A stretch of DNA of 64,000 nt, from NCBI GenBank assembly GCA_017893485.1, contig CM030363.1, positions 115,854,004-115,918,003 on the forward strand, given 5' to 3'. Below, piece by piece: positions 45,875-58,500 of this stretch. This DNA is from Hemerocallis citrina. Lineage: Eukaryota; Streptophyta; Magnoliopsida; Asparagales; Asphodelaceae. The position numbers and the translations under genes are program-made. The stretch's first letter is position 1, and every line of letters begins with the position of its first letter. The notes under the pieces were generated by a model, which had not been told where the DNA came from, did no database searches, and saw nothing but the letters and a program-made list of their open reading frames with translations.

Positions 45875-46098
45875 ACGGTTGTGGGAGCAATTCCGAATGG
45901 CGAACCACTTCTAGCTCGCTTTAGAGCGAACCTACGAAGCGGAGTCGAGCCAAGTGTTGGACTCCGAACTCGTCGTTAGAGTTTTTTTCCACGGTTGTGG
46001 GAGCAATTCCGAATGGCGAACCACTTCTAGCTTGCTTTAGAGCGAACCTACGAAGCGGAGTCGAGCCAAGTGTTGGACTCCGAACTCGTCGTTAGAGT
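45875..46098 (-). repeat. Two 116-bp tandem units in E's 3' UTR
   Basis: ACGGTTGTGGGAGCAATTCC starts at 45875 and 45991. The copies are nearly identical. Each has the dyad TCGCTTTAGAGCGA and ACTCCGAACTCG...GTTAGAGT. They correspond to the type III array of element B. Confidence 0.9.
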
Positions 46099-46289
46099 AT
46101 AAAGAAGGTAATAACAGAGATATACAAGCAATTCACAAGTAAGATATGAAGAAAATTGTTCTTTATTAAAAACTAATACTCGGCTGCTTCTAAGTTGCGA
46201 GCCGTTATTACATAGGAGAAATAAAAAAGCAAAAGTAAAATACAAGTGAAGGGAAAGGAACGGTTCGAAAACTGATGGTACTTGGAGAG

Positions 46290-47437
46290 TCGTTCATGCG
46301 CTCTGTTGGTACTTCAAGAGATGGTCGGCATTCCAAGTCCTGGGAATCTCTCTGCCTTCAAGGTCTTCTAGACGATATGCTCCTGGCCGAACTACTTTGG
46401 TGATCTTGTAGGGTCCTTCTCAATTTGGAGCTAGCTTACTCTTCTGACTGGGGAAGGAGATAGCTAACTTTCTGAGGACTAAGTCCCCTTCTTTGAGGTC
46501 GATAGGACGGACTCTCTTATTATAGGCCAACTCGATCCTTCTCCGATAGCTTTGTTGACGAATGGCAGCTCTTTCACGGAGCTCATCGATCAAGTCCAGA
46601 TTTGCTCGGAGCTTTCTGGCATTCTGCTCTTCTTCATAAGCAATAAAACGAGGAGAGGGTACACTAACCTCCAGGGGGATTACAGCCTCGGCCCCGTAGG
46701 TGAGGTTGAACGGTGACTCTCATGTGGGGGTCCGTTTGGTAGTGCAGTAATTCCACAGTACGTTCGGGAAGCTAATCAACCCATAAACCCTTAGCGGACT
46801 TATCCAACCTCTTCCTGATTCCGGAGAGGATCTGTCGATTGGCATTTTCCACTTGGCCATTTGATTGAGGGTGGGAGACAGAGGAGAAGCGTTGTTGGAT
46901 GGCGAGGTCTTCACACAGAGCTCGGAAGGAGGCCCCTGTAAACTGTGTTCCATTGTCGGTTATGAGGACTCGAGGGACGCCGAACCTGCAGATGATGTTA
47001 TTCCAAAAGAACTGGAGTACTTTGTTCTCAGTGATTGCGGCCAAGGGCTCGGCCTCTATCCACTTCGAGAAATAGTCGATTGCCATGACTAGAAATTTGA
47101 GTTGGCCGGGAGCTGGCGGGAACGGTCCTAGTAAATCCATCCCCCACAATGCGAAAGGGATAAGACTTGATAGGGTGGCGAGCCGAGCTTGTGGGAGGCG
47201 ACGGATGTTGGAGTGCTTTTGACAAGAGCTGCATTGCCGAACATGTCGCTCAGCGTCTTGTAAGTGGGTAGGCCAGAAATATCCATAATTCAACACCTTC
47301 CGAGCAAGGGATCTGGACCCTGAATGTGCTCTGCCTATGCCTTCGTGAAGCTCTTGCAAGGCGTATGTGGCTTGTTCGGGGGAGAGGCACCTCAGATAAG
47401 GTTTGCCATCAATTTGTGTGAAGGAGCGTTTGTACAA
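46290..47437 (-). pseudogene. pol: pol: integrase of E (Tat lineage)
   Basis: HHCC domain: LHEGIGRAHSGSRSLARKV and CSSCQKH. The catalytic triad is complete: GMDLLGPFP, ITDNGTQFTG and NGQVENANRQIL. A stop at 46772 and a frame change (to NVLWNYCTTKRTPT) interrupt the C-terminal half, which continues to about 46290 with motifs such as LTYGAEAVIPLEV and LEDLEGREIPRTWNADH. It would insert the cDNA into the genome. No chromodomain follows, consistent with Tat rather than chromovirus. Confidence 0.92.
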
Positions 47438-47629
47438 GACCCCTTCTACAATGGTGTACCGCTCCGCTCTGGTTCTGACTCAGCGAGCTTCCTTAGGGTC
47501 TTCAGGGAGGAGCCCATCCCTTAGGAATTCTACTAGGGGTTTCATCCAATTATCTTGAAGTTGGACCGGCAGCGACTCCATGGAGTCGGGAATTTCTTCT
47601 TCTATGCTCGGCTTCAGGAGCACTTCAAT

Positions 47630-48352
47630 TCAAACGGTCTGCTCGAGACCTTGGAGGGAGGAAGAGTCTAACTTGGAGAGAGCGTCTGCTTGGGCATTTT
47701 CTTCCCTCAGGATTCGCCGAATAATCGCCTCTTCGAAGAGGGCCATGAGATTTTGGACCTTGGCTAGATACTTAGCCATTCGGTCATCTCGCGATTCATA
47801 CTCGCCCAGGACTTGATTCACGACTAGCTGAGAGTCACTAAATATGCAGAGGCGTTATGCCCCTGCCTTGCGGGCCATTCCAAGACCGGCTATAAGGGCT
47901 TCATATTCCGCTTCATTGTTGGAGGCCTTGAAGTTGATGCGGAGAGAGTATTGGAGGACGAAGTCATCTGGGCCTGCCAGAATAACCCCGGCTTCGCTCC
48001 CTTCGGTACAAGAGGATCCATCAACATATAATGTCCAAATAGGAGGTCCGTTTGACGCTTGACTGACCTCGGGAATGGTGCTTTCAACTATGAATTCAGC
48101 TAAGGCCTGAGCCTTGATCGCGGTCCGAGGCTGATATGTTACATCATGCTGGCTCAGCTCAATAGACCATTTCATGAGACGACCGAAAGTCTCTGGCTCG
48201 TGAAGGACCTGCTTCAACGGTTGGTCGGTAAGAACGACCACCGAGTGGGACTGGAAATATGGGCGAAGCTTTCTTGCGGCCATGACTAAGGCGTATGCCA
48301 TCTTCTCTATCCTTGGGTAGCGGAGCTCAGCATCCCAAAGTACCTTGCTCAC
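47630..48352 (-). pseudogene. pol: pol: gypsy RNase H tail plus second (archaeal-type) RNase H of E
   Basis: First domain: ELRYPRIEKMAYALVMAARKL, VVLTDQPLKQVL and GRLMKWSIELSQHDVTY. Then a second RNase H: WTLYVDGSSCTEGSEAGVIL, then NNEAEYEALIAGLGMA. After a stop near 47855 comes DSQLVVNQVLGEYESRD-type sequence and QADALSKLDSSS. The Tat lineage is defined by such an additional RNase H. One stop and a frame change separate the last third. Confidence 0.88.
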
Positions 48353-48492
48353 GTAATAGATGGGCTTTTGAGTCTTATCTTCTTCCCTTACGAGGACAGC
48401 GCTGAGGGTCTGCTCGGAGGTGGCTAAGTAGAGGTAGAGGGCTTCCCCTGGAACAGGTTTGCTGAGGAGAGGAGGATTGACTAGGTAAGCCT

Positions 48493-49386
48493 TTAGCTGA
48501 TCGAATGAGTCTTGTTGCTACTGACCCCACTCGAAACCTTTTGCGCCCCGAGAGCTTTGAAGAAGGGAAGACACTTTTCCCCTGACTTAGAAAGGAAATT
48601 TCCTATGGCAGCAAGGCGACCTGTTAGCCTCTGAACCTCTTTAACATTCTTTGGGGGAGCCATGTCCAATATGGCCTTGATTTTCTCGGGGTTCGCTTCG
48701 ATTCCTCTTTGGCTGACCATAAAGCCTAGGAATTTTTCCCGACGAGACTCCGAATGCACACTTGTTCGGATTGAGCCTCATATCGTGCTTCTTGAGTACA
48801 TCGAATGCCTCTTGCAGATCGGCCACATGATCGGCCCCATGGATGCTCTTCACAAGCATATCGTCAACATATACCTCCATATTTCGGCCGATCTGTGCTT
48901 GAAAAACCTTGTTGACGAGGCATTGATAAGTGGCACCTACATTCTTCAACCCAAAAGGCATTACCTAGTAGCAGTAGAGGCCCTGATCGATTACAAAGTC
49001 TTCGGGATATCGGGGGAAAACATACGGATCTAATTGTAGCCGGAGAAGGTGTCCATGAAGCTGAGGAGTTTATGGCCCGAAGTTGCGTCGATCAGGGTGT
49101 CGATACTTGGGAGAGGAAATGGATCTTTGGGACATGCTTTATTCAGGTCGGTGAAGTCGATACATATTCTCCAACTCCCGTTGGCCTTCTTTACCATCAC
49201 AACATTTGAGAGCCATTCGGGATAATTGACCTCCTGTATGAACCGAGCCTTGAGGAGCTTGTCTACCTCTTCTTTTATAGCTTGTTGGCGCTCGGGAGCA
49301 AATTTGCGCCTCTTCTGTTGAACCGGTCTGGACCCCGGTGCAACACTCAGATGGTGGACGAGAAGCTCTTCGAAAATTCTAGGCAT
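48493..49386 (-). pseudogene. pol: pol: reverse transcriptase of E
   Basis: PERQQAIKEEVDKLLKA, YPEWLSNVVMVKKANG, ICIDFTDLNKACPKDPFP, then MPFGLKNVGATYQ and the catalytic YVDDMLVKS, then [18 protein letters not shown]. Stops fall near 49030 (after TFSGYN) and just before MPFGL (48962-48964). A frame change lies near 48750. Order and spacing are normal for Tat elements. Confidence 0.92.
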
Positions 49387-49448
49387 GTCGGCGGCTGACC
49401 AGGCAAAGAGGTCGCGGTTCTTTCTAATACATTGAACTATATCCGAGC

Positions 49449-50744
49449 TTAGGGCTGAGTGAGGGTCTTGCTGATAAAGAACTTGCGGCTCGGATCTTTT
49501 TCAGAGAAGAGCACTTCCTCCAATTCATCCACTGGCTCGGATGTTGGCCGGACACCATCTTGGGGGATTTCGAGAGTTTCAAGGGAGAGGACTGGACCCT
49601 CAGTAGTGGTCATGTAGCATTTACGGGCCATTTCCTGACTGCCTCTTACTTTCCCTACTCCTGCCCGGGTGGGGAACTTCATCTTGAGGTGATAAGCGGA
49701 AGGGACGGCTTCGAGGGCAGCTAGGCTAGGTCGGCCCAGAATCACATTATAAGCAGTGGGGACATCGACGACCATGAAGTCCATCGGCTCCGTTCGGGTA
49801 GTAGGAGTTTTGCCAGCGGTTACGTCGAGGGTGATCACCCCCTCTATAGTCACTGGCACTCCCGTGAACCCATGGAGTGTGTAGCCGGTGGGCTTAAGTC
49901 TGTCCCGGGATAGTTTGAGACCTTTGAAAGCGGTGAGAAAGAGGATGTTAACGGAGCTGCCATTGTCCACCAGGATCCTCTCTACTTTAAAGTTTGCCAT
50001 ATGGAGGTTGATGACAAGTGCGTCACAATGGGGGGTTCGGACACCCTCAAGGTCTTCATCTGAGAATGTGACAGGTACACCGAGGCCTTTAGGAGGAGCT
50101 GTGCCACGAACCGAATTAACTTCTCTTACAAACACCTTTAGAGAGGAGTTGGAGGAGCCCCCTATCGGGCCCCCATGAATGAGGTGCAGGACATGCTCCT
50201 CTTCGAATTCGGGCGTCTCATCGTGTTGTTCGGTGTGCTTGTTAGCCCCCCGAGGAGGAGGCGGAAGGTCGGTTCGGTCTTTTCTCACGAATTTAGCCAG
50301 TTGCCCCCTTTGGATGAGGGCTTCTATCTCGTTCTTCAGGGCCCTACAATCACTGGTGTCGTGGCCATGGTTCCGGTGATAGTGGCACCATTTTTCTTTG
50401 TCTCTCTTCTTACCGGGGGTGTTCATTTTCGGGACAGGGGGTAGCACCCCTTCCTTCTCTACTTCCATGAGAATTGTGGAAATGTTGGCGTTAAGAGGAG
50501 TGAACTTTTCGAATCTGGTGGGAGGTCGGCGCTGTCCACCATTGTCCTTCTGGAGCTTCTTGGCTCCCTTTTCTTCTGTTCCCTTTCTCTTGGACCCGGA
50601 GGAAGGCCCCTCAAAGTTGGGGCGGTGCTCAGCTTCCTTGGCCCGAATATACTTCTCGCTTCGGAGAAGGAGATCGGAGAAGTTCTGCGTGGGCTTCTTG
50701 GCAAGGGAGGAGCGGAGGATGGAATTAAGGACGTTTGATTTCAT
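49449..50744 (-). pseudogene. gag-pol: gag C-terminus, zinc finger and protease of E
   Basis: A 431-codon open frame. N-terminal residues are late Gag (LAKKPTQNFSDLLLRSEKYI). A zinc finger WCHYHRNHGHDTSDC (about residue 140) is the Tat-type variant that also recurs in other plant Tat elements. The protease has ILVDNGSSVNILF (Asp active site, N in place of the usual S/T) and YNVILGRPSLAAL. The tail VDELEEVLFSEKDPSRKFFI leads towards RT. It is joined to upstream gag by a frame change at about 50740. Confidence 0.88.
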
Positions 50745-51069
50745 AGTCTCTTAGCTTCTCACCCTTCTTCTGGTTGAGGTAGAGTAGCAAGATGCTGGTC
50801 TTCTCAGTTCTGCGGCTACTTACGAAGTGGGTGACGATGAGGGTCTCGAATTTCTCAAAGGAGAATATTGAGGACGGGGCGAGGCGAGAGTACCATTTCC
50901 AGGCTGGACCCTTGAGAGTAGCAGGGAAGGTCTTGCACAGCAGAGCATCGGAAGCCTGGTGGATTAGCATGAGGGTCTTAAAGCTTTCGATGTGGTCCAC
51001 GAGGTCGGACTCCCCGGAATAGGTCTCGAACTCTGGAGGCTTGAAGCCTATTGGAATGGGCGCCTCCAT
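50725..51069 (-). pseudogene. gag: gag core of E
   Basis: Retrotransposon gag core: GFKPPEFETYSGESDLVDHI, then CKTFPATLKGPAWKWYSRL, then SFEKFETLIVTHFVSSRR. Ends at a stop (RDYEIKRP) where a frame change moves the coding into the next frame. The same motifs occur in element B at 63049-63246. Confidence 0.9.
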
Positions 51070-51115
51070 GATGGTACGAGAGAAAGGAGGTCGGCTCGGA
51101 TGGAGGGTCCTTCCT

Positions 51116-51952
51116 CTATGCTCTTCTTCTCTGTCTAGCTGACCCTAAGCGCCTCTCCATCTCGTGAAGACGACGGTAGACAGTGTCATCCCTTCGACGG
51201 TACTCAAACGAGCCTCTGGACTCATTTTCGAACGAGGGAGAGCGGGGGCTATGACGGCGGTAGCTCCGGGAGTGGCGAGGACTAGGAATGTGCTGGGGGT
51301 TGCTAGGTGCTGGAGAAGGAGTCAGGGAACATCGGCGAGGACTTTGGATCGGAGAAGGAGTGGGGACCCTTCGAGCATCATTATTGTTGGGTCGGTTATG
51401 GAGGGCTTGCAAAATGGTTGCTTGGAATTGCTGGAATTCGGCTCGGGTGATAGGAGCATCATCATCCCTTGGTGAGCGAGGCCTTCTTCTATAGTGCTCG
51501 GGGGACTCTCTCCGTCTTCGGAGAGGCGGGGACCTCCTATGTTCCCGGCGATGAGGAGATCGCTCATTTGGACGTTGTTGGCAGGAGACTCCCTCTCGGG
51601 CCCGCCTTTCATCCAAACGGCGGCGAAGATCCTCTTCCTTATGTCGATTGTTAAGGGTGTTGCGGAGGTCATCAGAGGCCCGGGGATTGTGAGATGCCAT
51701 GGAATCAGTTGAGAGGTTGTGCACGGAGACGTGATCATGCTGGAGAGGTTGCCTAGGACCGGCATTCTGGGGACCGGTTTGACCACGAGGGGGTTGAAGA
51801 TTCTGAGGAGGGAATTGGTCCTGCTGCTGGGCTTGGTCTTGTTGGGGAGGAAGTCCCTGTGGCTGGACTGTTTGGAGAGGGACCTCCTGTTGTGGTTGAG
51901 GGGGAGTGGGTCCGCGGTTGGGCCCTCGGGATCTCAGCCTTCGGGGAGGCAT
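51116..51952 (-). pseudogene. gag: gag N-terminal region of E (Pro/Gln/Arg-rich)
   Basis: Starts MPPRRLRSRGPNRGPTP close to the 5' LTR (70 bp away), which supports this start. Low-complexity: Gln/Pro-rich residues 15-75, then an Arg/Ser/Pro-rich half with many RRR and SPRH motifs, probably RNA-binding. Ends at a TAG (51116-51118), after which the coding shifts frame to the gag core. Confidence 0.8.
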
Positions 51953-52002
51953 GGCTGGGTAGGTCAGACCTGACGGGAAGAGGAAGGGCTGCTATTTGTG
52001 TT

Positions 52003-52022
52003 TTTCACAGACAGCGCTAATC
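52003..52022 (-). promoter_or_regulatory. Primer-binding-site region of E (tRNA not assigned)
   Basis: Immediately inside the 5' LTR the minus strand reads GATTAGCGCTGTCTGTG. Position identifies it as the PBS region. It does not match the initiator-Met motif of D, F and G, and I do not assign a tRNA. Confidence 0.5.
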
Positions 52023-52616
52023 TGTTACCGCTAAATCAGGTGTGGGGGCAAACAGATGAATTTGTGGACTCTTGGAAAACTTAAATAGCAAACTTGATAC
52101 TTGTTCCGCCGGAGCTTGGCCGTTGACTCCCGCCGTACACCTGCAAAAAGTGCGAGACACCGGGGTTGATCCCGGCGACACACCCTCCGATGCTCAAGTC
52201 AGTAATCAGAGAAGATTATGAGAGAGAGCGTAAATTGGCAAAAGATTGATTATCTCTTAATGGTGATGGATGGGGATATTTATAGCCGCCATTGGGGTCA
52301 AATTAGGAATGTAATCCCTGTGATTAGATAAGGAATGTAATCCCTAATCCTTGGTGAAAGGATAGATGTGAATCAGGGCCGTTGATCAGTATTAATCAGG
52401 AACCCTAATTCTATCCTGCTGGACTGGGCTTATTTTGGGTTGGGATCCGTACCCAGTTGAGGAGGATCCATTTGTGGGTTATTGGGTCTTTGGGGAAAAG
52501 ACCCAGAACCCACTTCAGACCCGTTTGTGGAGTGAAATTACCATTTTGCCCCTAGGCTTTAAGATTCGTGCCCGATTTGGACGGTTCTGATTTAATCCCA
52601 TTTTTTAGCCATATCA
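52023..52616 (-). repeat. 5' LTR of E
   Basis: 594 bp, partner of 40084-40674. Confidence 0.95.
52277..52284 (-). promoter_or_regulatory. TATA box in the 5' LTR of E
   Basis: Minus-strand GGCTATAAATATCCCC. The 3' LTR keeps the same box as TATAAATACCCCC. Confidence 0.65.
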
Positions 52617-53382
52617 AACCCTAAAATCTGAGTTTATGCCAAAATCACCACTCCCCATTTTCACCATGATATGCATAATTTCTAACTCCTAATATGTTCT
52701 ATATGCTCTCTACATCTCCCTACATCAATTTATAGTAAAAGAAATGAAAAGCATACAATTTAATAACCTGACACACACTTTCTTATACCTTATTGGAATC
52801 CTCTGGAAAAACCGATACCACCACGTGGAAGAGCACTTAAAGTTCTTCTAGAAACCCCAAAAGATTAAAGCTTGGAGGTGGAGATTGGATGGGTTATTCA
52901 AAACCCTAATTGATTTTCCAAAGGGGGGGGGGTTTCAGTTTCGGTCGGCCAGAGGAGAGGAGGGGGAGAAAGAATAGGGGGAAATGGAATTTTTGCAATT
53001 TTTTGGGTTTTTAATAAGGTTTGGGTTTGGGGTTATGGGCTTTAGGCCCAAATACTTAAGAAAATGACCCAAAATAGGTTATTTCAGCTCGATTTTGAGA
53101 AGTTTACAACCAAAAGCCACAAACTAAAAATTATAGTATTTTACTGACCCCCTATAATGAACAAACGCCCCAGAAAAATTTCGGGTCGAATCGGATTCGT
53201 CTCCTCCGAAAAAACTCATCTCAAAACTCCTATATTTTCAATTTTTCCCGTTTACCCCAAAATATCAATTTAATCATTCTAATACTAATAAAATCAATTA
53301 ATAGGGATAAATATACTCAGAAACAGATTTAAAAATAATTTAAATCAAATAATTGAGGAATGAAAAAAAAACAGATGTTACA

Positions 53383-55110
53383 TTCTACACACCTCAAAAG
53401 AAGCTCGTCCTCGCGCTACGGGGCTAAAATAACTCCTCGAACAAATTCAAAATACTACCTCCTCACCATTTCCTAGAAATTCCAAGCACATTATCAACAT
53501 CGGAACTTCATTTCACCTTTTACAACCGTTCAACTCATCCGCCGCTCTATCGATCTACAATAACCACTAACTGCATAGGATATGTCACATCCAATGCCAC
53601 ATCCAGCTGGACTTCAATCTACCACGGCTCCACCACTTGAGATTGATCTCTCACACTTTCTCGACATAGAAACAAGAAATACATCCGTCACCCTATTGCT
53701 TCCCCGGGTGATATTTTATTTCCATGGCCAAGGTACTAATGAACTCGAGTCACCTCTGTTGCCTCAGGCTAAGCTCCTATGACAAAAGAAATAAGTACTC
53801 CAACTCTTCTGCTCTGTTCAAAACTAAACTGCTCCCCAACAAAGAATATTTTCACATCTTCATTGCATACACTACTACCACCAATTTCAAATCTGAGTAA
53901 GATAACTCACTTTATATGACCACAACGGCCTAAATGCATAAGCCATAAGCCTTCCATCATGCATCAAGCTGCACCTGCCTGTATCACATGCATCAGCATA
54001 TACTCGGAGAGGCACTCCCTTCTCGGGGGTAATCAAAACACAAGCTATCGTTAATTCTTCCTTTAACTCTTGAAAATTTCCTTTCACACTGCTCGGGCCA
54101 TACAAATAGCACATTCTTCCAGGTAAGTTGTGTCATCACTGAAAAATCAATAGAAAATCGAGGAATAAACCTTCGGTACTAACTAGCCAAGTCTAAGAAA
54201 TGCTGAATCTTCGCCACATTCGAGGGTTGTTCTCCATCTTTTCACCGTCGAAATTTTCTTTGGATCTACAAATATGTCTTCAACAGACACAACGTGCCCT
54301 AAAAATCACACTTCTCACTCCCAAAAATGACAACTTACAGACTTATCATACCGCTTCTAGTCCCAACGAGTCTACAACTCAGTTCTGAGGTGCCATCTAT
54401 GCCCCTCCATACTGCGAAAATACACCAAATATCATCTACAATTACAATCACACCCTGTTAATATAAGGGTGAAAGGTCCAATTCGTTAAATTCATGAAAA
54501 GTGCAGGGACATTTGCCAGCCCAAAAGACATCACTGAGAACTCATACAATTCATACTGAGTACGAAAAACAACCCCTGGGATATTTCCCTCTTCAAGGAT
54601 TATCTGACGGTACTCGGTGTGCAACTCTAGCCGGGAGATTAGTGGCACTCCCCGTAACTAATCCAATAAATTATCTATTCTCTACAACAAATACTTAATA
54701 GTCGCCTAACTCCATACACCTTCTCGGTGAACTACCCTTTTTTTGTTATAAAACTGCCGGCGCGCTCTACGGCATATCACTTGGACCGATAACCTTTTCC
54801 AAAAACATCACCTCAAATTCTCTTTCATCTCTTCCCATTTCTAAAGTGCTATAACACAAGCTGATTTAGAAATTGGAGTCATACCAAATATCAAATCGAT
54901 CTTGGATACCAGAGTTCGCCAAGGTGGGGGACCAAGAACCTCTTTGAATATATCAGAAACTTTGCAACCCACATCAACAATCTCAATCTTTGCCTTAGAT
55001 ATTTCTGTTGAACCCCAACAGGCATAATTTTCATCGTCCAAGGCATTACATACAATCAAAAAAAAAACTGGGTTTCATCGGGCTGTCTCACCCGAATCCT
55101 TCCTGCATTA
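53383..55110 (-). pseudogene. pol: pol remnants (protease-RT junction, RT, RNase H) of D
   Basis: Three short minus-strand frames keep gypsy signatures. 55059-54841 has a VSDIFKEVLGPPPW...TPISKSA stretch matching the protease-RT junction. 54648-54448 has LISRLELHTEYRQI, VVFRTQYELYEF and MSFGLANVPALFM, the RT core before the catalytic box. 54114-53887 has LKEELTIACVLITPEKG, VYADACDTG and LMAYAFRPL, the RNase H start. Most conserved residues have changed and stops lie between them. Near 53397-53420 the conserved GAGGACGAGCTTCTTTTGAGG string marks the pol end before the 3' LTR. It is much more eroded than G's pol. Confidence 0.8.
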
Positions 55111-55545
55111 TACCCCAACTACACATATGACCTGCATAACCCTTCACAACTAATCAATCTCCCCAAATATGGGATAAAACCATAACCACACCACTCCTTA
55201 GTCTATAAAATATACACCTATAGGACATACGCCCATAGGACCTACACAAGATCTCCAAGGAATAGCCCCTTACAGCACACAGCCATCAATATAATAGAAT
55301 ACTCCAATAGTACACAAATTCACACCGGGATTTCTACAGAGATCAACCCATATGCAGGGCCATGAAAGGTAATGCTGACTCAAAGTTTGACAAAAGTCTA
55401 ATGAGGATTGCACCATTCCATAATATAATCTATACTTAATAAAACACCCACATAAAATACACTTTCTATCTCCAACTAAGCAATAATGAACCCATACTCA
55501 CATGACAAGATCACTAGGATTAACAAATATTCCTAGTTAACCTAA

Positions 55546-55557
55546 GCTCTGACACCA
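55546..55557 (-). promoter_or_regulatory. Primer-binding site of D (tRNA-iMet type, one change)
   Basis: Minus-strand TGGTGTCAGAGC, three bases inside the right-hand LTR. It differs from the TGGTATCAGAGC of F and G at one position. Confidence 0.85.
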
Positions 55558-55560
55558 AAC

Positions 55561-58500
55561 TGTAACACCCAATTTTTTAAAAAAAACTAAACCTCTAAAT
55601 TCAATTCTATCAATTTCTCTATCACTTTAAACATAAACTAAGATAGGTATAGTTCAAATAAAATTTTGGCAGAGTCTCCCCTGAAATTTCTGCCCCGAAA
55701 CACAAAAAGCTTACGGAATTCTGCTCTAAATTCCGTAGCTCACAACACAGGCAATATAATCATGGGCTCCCCAGGCCAAAATGAGCAGAATCATACAGGC
55801 AATATAAATATCATGCTCTGGGGACCAAACTCATAACGGAATATCAAATATTAAATAAAAACCATAAATTCCTTTGAAACATATAAGATTTTTGTAAAGA
55901 TTTAGGAAAACCTTTTTAAAAAGCCAACCACAGAACCCAATACTCCACAACGAGGTGGGTACGGGCTTTCTTACCTCATCACAACACTATGTCTACATAC
56001 TTTTACCATAATACAAAATAATACATAAACTATTCACCTTTCTACATGTACTAAGTACATAGATAATAGATCAGCTCCAACAAAGTACAAAATCTAGCTC
56101 TATACTACCTCACCAAGCTGCTAGCAACTTGCAGGAGAGTTAGGGTTGTCCACCCTCAAGGAAAGACCCCCTACCCCCCAGAAAACAATAGGGGTTAGCC
56201 ATTTCTGGTGTGAGTATAATTATTAATCTAATAAATCATCAAATTGTGTAAGGAAAATAAATTAAACTTACAAATATCAAGATAAGAAGATGCAACCTGA
56301 AATCTGAACATAAAAACATCGCCAATACGATGTTATATCAAAATACTCTTCAAATCTGTATCCAACTATATAATTATCCATAACCTCACACATTTCACTA
56401 TATGCTTCACACTAACCTCATATATATCCTTATTTTACATTTACATAACACTGATTCACATACAATCCATTACTTATCAATTTGAATTCATCTTCCACAG
56501 TTATCATCACATCACCAATTCTTCCTTTATAAATATATAACCACAGGATGCTACTACATATTTCTTCATTTTTATTTAGCCATGCACTTCATTTACTTGC
56601 ATTATATCAACAACTCACTTACTCATCCTGGAAGTGGTGCCAAGGCAGGTAGTTCCCACCATTTCCATGAAAATAGCGGGCGAGTAGTTCCCCGACACAC
56701 TTCCAAGATACACAAACTCATATCACAACATACTTTCTTTAATAACCCTTTTCATAACCACTCTCATAATACAGGTATTTATTTTATTGTATAATATCAA
56801 GTATCGCATCATAAACATATGCATCTATTCTCATAATATCACATTCATTCATGCCTTATGACACAAATATAACATCTCATTGCCCATTGCAATTACTCAC
56901 ATTTCATCACATCATTAACATATCACTTATTGAATACTCATTCTTATCGCATCAAAAGCATGTTTTATAACTCATTCTCATCCCGTTATATCATTTAGTT
57001 ATTACTCAATCTAATTAATAATTAACTTACTTTCTTCTTCACTTGTATCTCAAGTTACCATTAATTTCACTTTCATTCTCATCAATTTATATTCCATATC
57101 CCAAACATAGTTTGGGCAATCACATATCACACCCCAAAGCCGATAACTTGGGTATTAATCACCACACCCCAAACACATAGTCTGGGTAATATCACATCAC
57201 ATCTCAAGCCGATAGCTTGGTCATTAATTACTTCAATTACTTTTCATCTTCACTTTACTTATTACTTTATTTCCATTAACCATTACCAATATCATGCCAA
57301 CTCACCATGCGAATTATGTCAAGGCAGGTAGTTCCCACCATTTCCACAGAAATAGCGGGCAGGTAGTTCCCCGACACAATTCCAAGGTGTAACAACTCAT
57401 ATCATATCGTATTTTACTTTAATAATCACTTTCATAATAAAACTACTTCATACTATTCATATTAACACATGTCTCTTTTACTCTTTTCATTTTAAATTAA
57501 CCACATACTGCATTTCATCCACAACCACTTTCTTTCACATCCACAATTCACTTTCCACATTCTTTACTCTCACATTATTATTCTCACTTAGTCATTTTAT
57601 TAGTTTGTCGACCAGTGAGCCACAGTATCCCAACATACTGAAAGCCGACAGCCCAGTAAACACGTGGCCTGATGCTTACACAGAGTCTTACTCGTCCGAG
57701 GCTACGTCTTCCTCCTAGCTGAACTAGCGAGGGAACCACTAACCCCAAGTAGAACTTGGGTACTTCCTCCCAGCCGAAGCCAAGAGGGAAAAACCACTGA
57801 AAAACCACTGACCCCAAGTAACCTGGGTACTTCCTCCCAGCCGAAGCCATGAGGAAAAAACCACTAACCCCAGATAAACTGGGTACTTCCTCGCGACAGC
57901 TGTCATCGAGGGAAAATCGGGCCTCAAGCTGATAGCTTGGGCGATAAAAATCACTTACCCCAAACATAGTTTGGGTCCACTTACCCCAAGCCGGTCCTTG
58001 GGTGTTAGGAGGTCTAGCCCAAACCCCCAGGATTGCTGTAGGTACTGATCAACAAAACCATCGACCAGTGAGCCACAGTATCCCAACATACTGAAAGCCG
58101 ACAGTCCGGTAAACACACGGTCCGATGCTCACACAGAGTCTTACTCGTCCGAGGCCACGTCTTCCTCCTAGCCGAACTAGCGAGGGAACCACTTACCCCA
58201 AACATAGTTTGGGTATTAGGAGGTCTAGCCCAAACCCCCAGGATTGCTGTAGAAACTGGTCAACAAAACCTTGTGTTATTAGTATTAATCATTTCATCTT
58301 TTTAGCTTACTTTATCACACAAGCATTTCACTTTTGATTCATGAACTAGTCATGTCTTTGACTTTAACCACGTGAATTAATAACACATTTTATTAGCACG
58401 TACCATCTTATCTTTTGTCTTACCATTTGATGCATATCTGTTGCTCACGATATAAATCATCGTATCATTATACCACATTATGCATACAACCTGTCATTCA

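Larger units (their letters stand above)
40084..52616 (-). mobile_element. Tat-lineage Ty3/Gypsy retrotransposon E (12.5 kb, minus strand) with antisense genes
   Basis: LTRs of 591 bp (40084-40674) and 594 bp (52023-52616), TGTTACCGC to CATATCA as seen on the + strand, with a perfect AACCC TSD (40079-40083 and 52617-52621). Minus-strand order: 5' LTR, gag, protease, RT, RNase H, second RNase H, integrase, 3' UTR with repeats, a + strand gene module, purine tract, 3' LTR. The extra RNase H after the gypsy one identifies the Tat lineage. Stops and frameshifts in gag and pol make it defective. By hand count the LTRs differ at about 36 of ~590 positions. Confidence 0.93.
36166..53382 (-). repeat. 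3' LTR of D (left copy), interrupted by E
   Basis: 36166-40083 joined to 52622-53382, about 4.68 kb net. Lacks about 473 bp that the right LTR has at about 59370-59842. The loss junction lies between two TATAAAA strings. Otherwise closely matches 55561-60704, about 3% different in the parts I compared. Confidence 0.9.

Noticed and set aside
51164..51973. Several + strand frames opposite E's gag
   Set aside because: Shadows of the Arg/Pro-rich gag N-terminus on the minus strand.
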